A stretch of 64,000 nt of DNA from Mesorhizobium sp. WSM3862. Lineage in GTDB: Bacteria; Pseudomonadota; Alphaproteobacteria; Rhizobiales; Rhizobiaceae. Made by a program: the position numbers and the translations under genes. The notes beneath the pieces were generated by a model, which saw only the letters and a list, made by a program, of their open reading frames with translations, was not told where the DNA came from and did no database searches. Below, one piece after another: positions 29,073 to 38,411 of the stretch; the first letter of the stretch is position 1, and each line of letters starts with the position of its first letter. Where the stretch lies: assembly GCF_002294985.1 (NCBI RefSeq), contig NZ_NSGE01000005.1:573001-637000 (forward strand). The letters run 5' to 3'.

Positions 29073-29956
29073 CAGGCGGCGCTTTCGGTGTCGCGGGCCC
29101 AGGCGCCGGTCGAAGGGTCGAAGCTGCCGGAAAACTCCCATTCGGCGGCGCCGGTCAAAATGACGTGATCGTCGTCGCGCCACTCGACATTGAGCTCGCC
29201 GCCGCCGGGCGTGATCAGCGACACGCTGCGGCCGGTGCGCTTGGTGCGAGCGGCTGCCACCACGGCGGCGCAGGCCGCGGAGCCGCAGGCCTTGGTGAGA
29301 CCCGCGCCGCGCTCCCAGGTGCGGATGATCATCGTCTCGGGCGAGGTGACCTGAGCGATGGTGATGTTGGCGCGCTCGGGAAAGATGGGATGGTTCTCGA
29401 GCAGCGGACCGAATCGGTCGAGCTCGTAGGACCAGACGTCGCGGTCGACCCAGAAGATCGCGTGCGGATTGCCCATCGAGACGACCGAAGGCGAATGCAG
29501 CACCGGCGCATCGATCGGGCCGATCTGCAGTTCGATCATGCGGGTGTCGCGGAACTCCTCGGCAAGCGGGATTTCCTGCCAGCCGAAACGCGGCTTGCCC
29601 ATGTCGACCGAGATCGAGCCGTCGGCATGTTCCTGAGCATTGAGAATGCCGGCGCGGGTTTCGAAGGTGAAGGTCTTTTGGCCGGTCTCGGCCGCAAGCG
29701 CCTGCACGACGCAGCGCATGCCATTGCCGCAGGCCTGCGCACCGGTGCCGTCCGAATTCAAGATATCGACGTAATAAGCAGTGCCGGTCGTGCGCGGATC
29801 ATGGATCGCCATGATCTGATCGAACTTGGTCGCCGCGTCGGCATTGAGGGCAATCGCCGCGGCTGCGGTCACCTTGTCGGCACGGCCGCGCATATCGGCG
29901 ACGATGATCTCGTTGCCGATGCCGTTCATCTTGGCGAATGGGGCAGTGCCTGCCAT
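29072..29956 (-). CDS. dapF: Diaminopimelate epimerase
   Basis: DapF converts LL- to meso-diaminopimelate for lysine and peptidoglycan synthesis. The 294-residue protein has both catalytic cysteines, in QACGNGMRC and TKACGSAAC, and the FAKMNGIGN start motif. It is the first gene of the unit dapF-mtaB-ftsY(-yciB). Confidence 0.96.
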   Translation of the reverse strand: MAGTAPFAKMNGIGNEIIVADMRGRADKVTAAAAIALNADAATKFDQIMAIHDPRTTGTAYYVDILNSDGTGAQACGNGMRCVVQALAAETGQKTFTFETRAGILNAQEHADGSISVDMGKPRFGWQEIPLAEEFRDTRMIELQIGPIDAPVLHSPSVVSMGNPHAIFWVDRDVWSYELDRFGPLLENHPIFPERANITIAQVTSPETMIIRTWERGAGLTKACGSAACAAVVAAARTKRTGRSVSLITPGGGELNVEWRDDDHVILTGAAEWEFSGSFDPSTGAWARDTESAA

Positions 29957-30071
29957 CTAACCGGTCGTTCCAATTCCGTTTGGCGCTATATGGCGGAAAC
30001 GGGGGGGAATTACCAGTGCAACGCGACTCCCGGCCAGGAGCGGCTCTGGCCTGCCGCGGCGAATATGCGGG

Positions 30072-30233
30072 CTAAGTCACGGCGAAGACGCCAAGCACGA
30101 TCAGCAGGAAGATGATCAGCACAATACCGATCAGGATGCGGGCACCTGTGGCGGCGGCGCCGGCCAGCGCGGGCATGCCAAGCAGGCTTGCCGCAGCGGC
30201 AACGATAAGAAGGATGATGATCCACTTGATCAT
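30072..30233 (-). CDS. DUF1328 small membrane protein
   Basis: The 53-residue product is almost wholly hydrophobic, with two helices: WIIILLIVAAAASLLGM and ILIGIVLIIFLLIVLGVF. This is the DUF1328/UPF0391 pattern of small inner-membrane proteins often raised under stress. It lies downstream of the metallo-hydrolase on the same strand, 59 bases away. Confidence 0.85.
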   Translation of the reverse strand: MIKWIIILLIVAAAASLLGMPALAGAAATGARILIGIVLIIFLLIVLGVFAVT

Positions 30234-30292
30234 GGAAGGCTCCGAGGCGGATTTGCGTTGTGCAACCAACGCGTTTGCCCGGGCTGGGTTCC

Positions 30293-31306
30293 TTAGCCAG
30301 GCGGCGGCACATCCCATGCTTCGCCCGGGCGCATGGCGCGAAAACGCTCCGGCGAAATGCCTTCGGCCGCCAATGCCTCGGCGAGCTTCTGCGCCGGCTC
30401 CTCGATCGGTTCGTCGGTGAGCTGAAAGGTGCCCCAGTGGCAGCCGGCAGCATGGACGGCGCCGCACAGCCTCATGCCCTGGACGGCTTCCGCCGGATTC
30501 TGGTGCTGCGGGGCCATGAACCAGCGCGGCTCATAGGCGCCGATCGGCAGGATGGCCAGCCGAAACCCGCCATGCCTTTCCGCCATTCGGCGGTAGTTGG
30601 TGCCGCCGTGGAAGCCGGTGTCGCCGGCGAAATAGACCTTGCCGCCCGCCGTATCGACGACGAAGCCCGCCCACAGCGCCATGCGGCGGTCGCGCCCGCC
30701 GCGCGCCGACCAGTGATGCACCGGCTCGATGTGGATGATGCCGCCGCTGGCGACTTCGACGCTGTCGCCCCAATCATGTACCGACACTCGCATGCCGGGC
30801 ACGGCAGTGCCGATGATCGCATCGTTGCCGAGCGGCGTGATCACCATCGGGTCGTGGCTTTGCTTCAGCCGCTTGAGGGTCGCGAGGTCGAGATGGTCGT
30901 AGTGGTTGTGACTGAGCAGCACCAGGTCGATCGGCGGCAAGTCGGAAAAGGCGATGCCCGGCGCGTTGACCCGCTTCGGTCCGGCGAAGCCGAAAGGCGA
31001 GGCACGCTCGGACCAAACCGGGTCGGTCAGGATGTTCAGGCCGGCTGTCTGGATGAGCAGCGAGGCGTGACCCACCATGGTGAGCCGAAGCGCGGCGCCG
31101 TCGATCCGTTGTTCGGGCTTCGCCTGGGGATATGGGCTCGGCCAGGCCGCCGGCCATTTCGAGCGCCCACCGCTCAATTGCCATTTCAGCAAATCGGTGA
31201 AGCGCGCCGGCGGCCTGCCGTCGGGATTGAAAAAGAGGCTGCCGTCGAAATGATCGCTGAGTGGGCCGCTATAGTAGCGGTTGGCTGCTCTTGTTCCTGC
31301 GGCCAT
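30293..31306 (-). CDS. Metallo-beta-lactamase fold hydrolase (UlaG/NAPE-PLD-like)
   Basis: The 337-residue protein has the metal-binding motif LLSHNHYDHLD (HxHxDH), the VHHWSAR histidine block and FAGDTGFHGG aspartate of the metallo-beta-lactamase fold. Among families it is nearest to the N-acyl-phosphatidylethanolamine phospholipase D / RomA group. No signal peptide is seen. ATG 31306 has GGAGAAACG before it, and upstream in-frame residues are improbable. Confidence 0.88.
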   Translation of the reverse strand: MAAGTRAANRYYSGPLSDHFDGSLFFNPDGRPPARFTDLLKWQLSGGRSKWPAAWPSPYPQAKPEQRIDGAALRLTMVGHASLLIQTAGLNILTDPVWSERASPFGFAGPKRVNAPGIAFSDLPPIDLVLLSHNHYDHLDLATLKRLKQSHDPMVITPLGNDAIIGTAVPGMRVSVHDWGDSVEVASGGIIHIEPVHHWSARGGRDRRMALWAGFVVDTAGGKVYFAGDTGFHGGTNYRRMAERHGGFRLAILPIGAYEPRWFMAPQHQNPAEAVQGMRLCGAVHAAGCHWGTFQLTDEPIEEPAQKLAEALAAEGISPERFRAMRPGEAWDVPPPG

Positions 31307-31439
31307 CGTTTCTCCGCCCGCTCCCCTGTCGCTTGTCCTGAAATAAGGACGCCGCCGCCTGGCGCAAGCATTTTGCTGGGGAATGCCAAGGGCCAACGGT
31401 CGGCTTCGACTAGGATCGACGATGTGGAGGGACAGCACC

Positions 31440-31883
31440 GTGGCGAAGAAGCGGACCGGGACACCGTGGATGAAGGCCGAGGATTTCGGCCGCTCGCTGC
31501 CGCATGGGCTGGGCGTCAACTTGCTTGTCACCGACATGGCGGCGATGGAGGCTTTCTGCCGCGATGTGCTGGGCGCGCGCATCATCTATGCCGACGAGGA
31601 TTTCGCGGCCATCGAGCTGCTGGGCTCGATCTTCATGCTGCATGCCGACCATTCCTATCTCGACAATCCGATGACCGGCGTCTTCGCCGGAGCCGAAACG
31701 CGTGGCGCCGGCATCGAGCTGCGCCTCTATGGCGCCGATCCGGATGCGGTCGAAAAAAGGGCCGCAGCACTCGGCCACATCGTGTTGGCCGGCTCGATCG
31801 ACAAGCCGCATGGCCTGCGCGAATGCTATATCGTTGGTCCGGACGGGTATCTCTTCGTGCCCAGCGCGCCGCTGCAAGCCTGA
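31440..31883 (+). CDS. VOC (glyoxalase/bleomycin-resistance) family protein
   Basis: The 147-residue protein contains one VOC domain: GLGVNLLVTDMAAMEAFCRDVLG, then FMLHADHSY and GIELRLYGADPDAVEKRA, and a final IVGPDGYLFVPS strand. The activity is unknown. GTG 31440 is preferred because GGAGGGA lies eight bases before it; a longer in-frame start at 31383 lacks a ribosome site. It is divergent from the metallo-hydrolase. Confidence 0.8.
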   Translation: MAKKRTGTPWMKAEDFGRSLPHGLGVNLLVTDMAAMEAFCRDVLGARIIYADEDFAAIELLGSIFMLHADHSYLDNPMTGVFAGAETRGAGIELRLYGADPDAVEKRAAALGHIVLAGSIDKPHGLRECYIVGPDGYLFVPSAPLQA

Positions 31884-31949
31884 AATTTCAAGACGTTACG
31901 GTCCAATTTCTCGACTGGCGCCCCGGTAAGGAAGGCCGTCGCGACAAAT

Positions 31950-31978
31950 TTGCAACACCAGCTCCGAAAACCCTATTT
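31950..31978 (+). promoter_or_regulatory. Candidate promoter of omp19
   Basis: TTGCAA, a 17-base spacer and CTATTT fit the alphaproteobacterial housekeeping consensus and lie about 97 bases before the omp19 ATG. Confidence 0.45.
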
Positions 31979-32074
31979 TAACCATATCGGGTTGAAATTC
32001 TGCCACCTTCGCCATCTTGGTGAAGCGAGTGTTTACGCGGACGGCGCCCCCCACCGGATCCGACGGAGGTTGGA

Positions 32075-32614
32075 ATGACTTTTTCGAAGACTGGCCTTTT
32101 GGCCGTATCGCTGGCCGCGCTCGTTGCAAGCGGCTGCTCGACCTCGCGCTTCTCATCGATGGACGATCAGCAGCCGGCGCCGCTCACGCCGGCGCCCTCC
32201 GGCACGGTGACGCAGAACCAGCTGCCGCCACCGGCTGCTCCGGGCACCACCGACCCGTCGCAATTCCCCACCGCGCCGAAGAACAGTCAGATGGCTTCTC
32301 TGCCGCCGGACGGTTCGGCGCCCACGGGCGCCGCGGACCTGACCGCGGCCAGCGTCGCCGGCGTCTGGAATGTCAGTGTCTCCGGCCAGAGCTGCAAAGT
32401 GGCGACGCCGCAGACCAAGTTCGGCGCCGGCTACCGCGCCGGTCCGCTGCATTGCCCGGCTCCGATCGACGGCATCAAGTCGTGGAATGTCGCCGGCAAG
32501 CAGCTGACGCTCTACGACGAAAACGGCGGCACGCTGGCCAGGCTCTATTCCTCCGGTGGCGAAAAGTTCGACGGCCAGACTTCCAACGGCCAGCCGATCT
32601 CGCTTACAAGGTAG
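32075..32614 (+). CDS. omp19: Omp19-type lipoprotein with metalloprotease-inhibitor (Inh) domain
   Basis: The 179-residue product has a lipoprotein signal with lipobox VASGC, a long Pro/Thr/Ala-rich linker, and a C-terminal Inh-type beta-barrel with VAGVWNVSVSGQSCKVATPQ and GYRAGPLHCP. The length, the order and the C-terminal blocks closely follow Brucella Omp19, an outer-membrane lipoprotein that inhibits host and other proteases. In a soil bacterium it probably protects the envelope from proteases. GGAGG precedes the ATG. Confidence 0.92.
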   Translation: MTFSKTGLLAVSLAALVASGCSTSRFSSMDDQQPAPLTPAPSGTVTQNQLPPPAAPGTTDPSQFPTAPKNSQMASLPPDGSAPTGAADLTAASVAGVWNVSVSGQSCKVATPQTKFGAGYRAGPLHCPAPIDGIKSWNVAGKQLTLYDENGGTLARLYSSGGEKFDGQTSNGQPISLTR

Positions 32615-32692
32615 GCTGGACCTTTCCCTATTGTTTCACGCAGTTTCGGACGGCAAGCCGCTTTCCGAAATTGCCCGAGAACGACGTGACCT

Positions 32693-33889
32693 ATGCACCT
32701 GCGTGACGGCCTTCAGACGCATGCGACCGTCAGGCAGCGCTACGACCATCTGGTGGAAACCGGCGTGGTCGAACGCGATCCGGCGCAAGAGCGCGTCGTC
32801 GCCGCGCTCGACCGGCTGACCGACGAGATCTCCGCAAAAAGGCTGGCGCAGAAATCGAGCGCGCTGGGCTGGCTGTTCGCGCGCAGCAACAAGCCGCGCG
32901 AGGCCGTCAAGGGCCTTTACATCCATGGCGGCGTCGGGCGCGGCAAGACGATGCTGATGGACATGTTCTTCGATCTCCTGCCGGTCAGGCGAAAGCGCCG
33001 CGTCCATTTCAACGATTTCATGGCCGACGTGCAGGACCGCATCCAAAAACACCGGGCGGCGCGCAAGAACGGCGATGTCAAGGAAGACGATCCGATCCCG
33101 CCGGTGGCGCGGGCGCTGGCCGAGGAGGCCTGGGTGCTGTGCTTCGACGAGTTTTCGGTCACCGACATTGCCGATGCCATGATCCTGTCGCGCCTGTTCT
33201 CGGCGCTGTTTTCCAAAGGCGTCGTGCTGGTCGCCACCTCCAACGTCGGGCCTCATGACCTTTATCGAGACGGCCTCAACCGGCAGCTTTTCCTGCCCTT
33301 CATCGGCCTGCTCGAACGCAATGCGCATGTGCTGACGCTGGATGCCGAAAAGGACTACCGGCAGGAAAAGCTCAACCGCCTGCCAATCTATGTCACGCCG
33401 GCCGACGCCGCGGCCGACCGCGCGCTGGACGACGCTTGGAAGACGATGACACATGGCAGGCCAACCGAGGCGATGACACTGACGCTGAAAGGGCGTCAGC
33501 TTGTGGTGCCGCGCGCTGCCGGCGATGCCGCCCGTTTCTCCTTCGCCGATCTCTGCGAAAAGCCGCTCGGCGCGCGCGACTATCTGGCCATCGCCGACCG
33601 CTTCGCGACCGTCTTCATCGACCATGTGCCGGTGCTCGGCGAAGGCAAGCGCAACGAAGCCAAGCGTTTTATTCTGCTCATCGACACGCTTTACGACCAC
33701 CACATGCGGCTGGTTGTGAGCGCCGCCGCGCCCCCCGAGGGGCTCTACACCGCCAGGCGCGGCACGGAAGTCTTCGAATTCGAGCGCACCGCCTCGCGGC
33801 TGATCGAAATGCAGAGCCGCGACTGGCTGGAAGGCTGGGCGGAGAGGCGGCAAGTCGGGTCGGAGCCCGCGGAGGCGCGGCAGGCGTGA
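32693..33889 (+). CDS. zapE: Cell division ATPase ZapE (AFG1-like)
   Basis: The 398-residue AAA-type ATPase has Walker A GGVGRGKTMLMD, the Walker B region VLCFDEFSVTDIADAM, and the conserved GPHDLYRDGLNR and FLPFIGLL blocks of ZapE. ZapE associates with the division ring and with insertase or protease functions at the membrane. The order zapE-mdh-sucCDAB is the common one in rhizobia; 410 bases with a repeat and a promoter region separate it from mdh. Confidence 0.93.
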   Translation: MHLRDGLQTHATVRQRYDHLVETGVVERDPAQERVVAALDRLTDEISAKRLAQKSSALGWLFARSNKPREAVKGLYIHGGVGRGKTMLMDMFFDLLPVRRKRRVHFNDFMADVQDRIQKHRAARKNGDVKEDDPIPPVARALAEEAWVLCFDEFSVTDIADAMILSRLFSALFSKGVVLVATSNVGPHDLYRDGLNRQLFLPFIGLLERNAHVLTLDAEKDYRQEKLNRLPIYVTPADAAADRALDDAWKTMTHGRPTEAMTLTLKGRQLVVPRAAGDAARFSFADLCEKPLGARDYLAIADRFATVFIDHVPVLGEGKRNEAKRFILLIDTLYDHHMRLVVSAAAPPEGLYTARRGTEVFEFERTASRLIEMQSRDWLEGWAERRQVGSEPAEARQA

Positions 33890-35268
<1,379 letters not shown>

Positions 35269-35293
35269 TCGTCCCTCTCCGGAGACCAAGCGC

Positions 35294-36487
<1,194 letters not shown>

Positions 36488-36492
36488 AGCGG

Positions 36493-36864
36493 ATGCCTCC
36501 GCGCAAGATAAACTTGGTCGAGGCGGCGGATGCGAAGATCGCCAAGGTCTTCGATCCGCACATCGCCGGCGACGTCAACGACAGCCAAGCCAAGGTCGCC
36601 AAGTTCGGCGAGGTTTTCGACTGGCACGCGCATGATGACGAGGACGAGGCCTTCCTCGTGCTGCGCGGCAAGATCGCCATCGATTTCCGCGATGGACCGG
36701 TCGAGCTCGGCGAGGGCGATTTCATTGTCGTGCCGCGCGGCGTCGAGCATCGGCCGCGGTCGCTGACGGTCGAGCCGGTGGTGCTTATGTTCGAGCCGGC
36801 AACGACTCTGAACACCGGCAATGCCCAAAGCGACCTCACCGTCGCCGATCTGAAGCGGCTCTGA
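36493..36864 (+). CDS. Cupin domain protein
   Basis: The 123-residue protein is a single cupin barrel: DWHAHDDEDEAFLVLRGKI carries motif 1 (histidines and glutamate for a metal) and GEGDFIVVPRGVEHRP carries motif 2. The substrate is unknown. It begins five bases after the sucC stop and is followed by a DUF1579 gene, so it appears part of the TCA transcript though unrelated to the complex. The same strand, short gaps and normal composition suggest an old insertion. Confidence 0.88.
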   Translation: MPPRKINLVEAADAKIAKVFDPHIAGDVNDSQAKVAKFGEVFDWHAHDDEDEAFLVLRGKIAIDFRDGPVELGEGDFIVVPRGVEHRPRSLTVEPVVLMFEPATTLNTGNAQSDLTVADLKRL

Positions 36865-36868
36865 ACCA

Positions 36869-37366
36869 ATGAACGCGACGCCTTTCTCATCGCTTTCGGC
36901 CGGTCACCAGCGCCTGCAGGCGCTGGTCGGCGCGTGGCGTGGCGAGGAAGATGTCGCGGCGACGCAATGGACCGATGCCGGCGCCGCGACTTCGGAAGTG
37001 CTTGCGGACGCGCAGTTCGGCGGCCAGTTCGTGGTCCAGCGCTACCGCCAGCGCCGCGACGGCACGATCTCGTTCGGCGCGCACAATGTGTTCGGCTTCG
37101 ACCAGCCGAACGACGTCGTCACCATGCATCAGTTCGACTCGATGGGCTTTGTGCCGGCCTCACCGGCTACGGGCACATGGAACGGCAACGAGCTTGTGCT
37201 GGAACGGTCGTCGCCGCGCGGCTCGGCTCGCGTGACTTACAGCTTTGACGGCACTGATACTTACCGCATGCGATTGCACTACAAGCCCGCCGGCAGCGAC
37301 GCCTGGCAAGACATGGTGAGCGGCCTCTACCGGCGCGTTTCGCCTTCCTCGATCAACGGTTTTTAG
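36869..37366 (+). CDS. DUF1579 family protein
   Basis: The 165-residue protein has the DUF1579 layout: QRLQALVGAWRGEEDV at the start (a lipocalin-like entry), alternating strands, and the final MVSGLYRRVS. The function is unknown. It starts four bases after the cupin stop and ends 12 bases before sucD, so both genes seem to be carried inside the sucCD transcript. Confidence 0.8.
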   Translation: MNATPFSSLSAGHQRLQALVGAWRGEEDVAATQWTDAGAATSEVLADAQFGGQFVVQRYRQRRDGTISFGAHNVFGFDQPNDVVTMHQFDSMGFVPASPATGTWNGNELVLERSSPRGSARVTYSFDGTDTYRMRLHYKPAGSDAWQDMVSGLYRRVSPSSINGF

Positions 37367-37378
37367 AAAAGGGCCGCG

Positions 37379-38281
37379 ATGTCCATTCTCGTCGACAAGA
37401 ATACCAAGGTGCTGGTGCAGGGCCTGACCGGCAAGACCGGCACCTTCCATACCGAGCAGGCGCTGGCCTATCACGGCACCAAGATGGTTGGCGGCGTCCA
37501 TCCGAAGAAGGGCGGCGAGACCTGGACCGGCGCGAAGGGCGAGACCCTGCCGATCTTCGCCACCGTCGCCGAGGGCAAGGACAAGACCGGCGCCAACGCC
37601 TCCGTCATCTATGTGCCGCCGGCAGGCGCGGGCGATGCGATCATCGAGGCGATCGAGGCCGAGATCCCGCTGATCGTTTGCATCACCGAAGGCATCCCGG
37701 TTATGGACATGGTCAAGGTCAAGGCGCGGCTCGACCGTTCCTCCTCGCGGCTCATCGGCCCGAACTGTCCGGGCGTGTTGACCCCCAACGAATGCAAGAT
37801 CGGCATCATGCCCGGCAACATCTTCCGCAAGGGCTCGGTCGGCGTTGTTTCCCGCTCGGGAACGCTTACCTATGAAGCGGTCTTCCAGACCAGCAATGTC
37901 GGCCTCGGCCAGACCACTGCTGTCGGCATCGGCGGCGACCCGGTCAAGGGCACCGAGTTCATCGACGTGCTCGAGATGTTCCTCGCCGACGACGAGACCA
38001 AGTCGATCATCATGATCGGCGAGATCGGCGGCTCGGCCGAGGAAGACGCCGCGCAGTTCTTGAAGGACGAGGCAAAGCGCGGCCGCAAGAAACCGATGGC
38101 GGGCTTCATTGCCGGGCGCACGGCGCCCGCCGGCCGCACCATGGGCCATGCGGGCGCGGTGATCTCCGGCGGCAAGGGCGGCGCGGAAGACAAGATCGCG
38201 GCGATGGAATCGGCCGGCATCAAGGTTTCGCCGTCACCGGCGCGGCTCGGCACGACGCTGGTCGAGGCGATCAAGGGTTAA
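37379..38281 (+). CDS. sucD: Succinyl-CoA synthetase alpha subunit
   Basis: The 300-residue protein has the CoA-binding Rossmann motif [15 protein letters not shown], the [12 protein letters not shown] block and the phosphohistidine in [13 protein letters not shown]. It pairs with SucC to make GTP or ATP from succinyl-CoA. A long inverted repeat follows directly after its stop. Confidence 0.96.
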   Translation: MSILVDKNTKVLVQGLTGKTGTFHTEQALAYHGTKMVGGVHPKKGGETWTGAKGETLPIFATVAEGKDKTGANASVIYVPPAGAGDAIIEAIEAEIPLIVCITEGIPVMDMVKVKARLDRSSSRLIGPNCPGVLTPNECKIGIMPGNIFRKGSVGVVSRSGTLTYEAVFQTSNVGLGQTTAVGIGGDPVKGTEFIDVLEMFLADDETKSIIMIGEIGGSAEEDAAQFLKDEAKRGRKKPMAGFIAGRTAPAGRTMGHAGAVISGGKGGAEDKIAAMESAGIKVSPSPARLGTTLVEAIKG

Positions 38282-38372
38282 GGGAGTAGGGAGTAAGGGA
38301 ATAGGGCAGCAGGGAAAGATCAGCGGCAAAAAATGCCCTACTCCCCTACTGCCTTACTCCCCTACTCCCTTC
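38280..38372 (+). repeat. Long imperfect inverted repeat between sucD and sucA
   Basis: The left arm (from 38280) and right arm (to 38372) pair over about 35 positions with one bulge and a few mismatches, around a 20-base loop. Both arms are built from GGGAGTA-like words. In RNA this would be a very stable hairpin that could separate sucCD from sucAB expression. Confidence 0.7.
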
Positions 38373-38377
38373 CATAA

Positions 38378-38411
38378 AAGGAGACGGAGCCAGGCTCCGC
38401 AGACGAAAATG
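38378..38411 (+). promoter_or_regulatory. Ribosome site and hairpin before sucA
   Basis: AAGGAGA (38378-38384) is about 25 bases from the sucA ATG, too far for normal use, but the hairpin CGGAGC-CAG-GCTCCG (38385-38399) between them would bring it into range when folded. Confidence 0.4.

Noticed and set aside
29165..30115. Plus-strand gene opposite dapF
   Set aside because: It is fully antisense to dapF, whose catalytic cysteines are intact, and has no domain.
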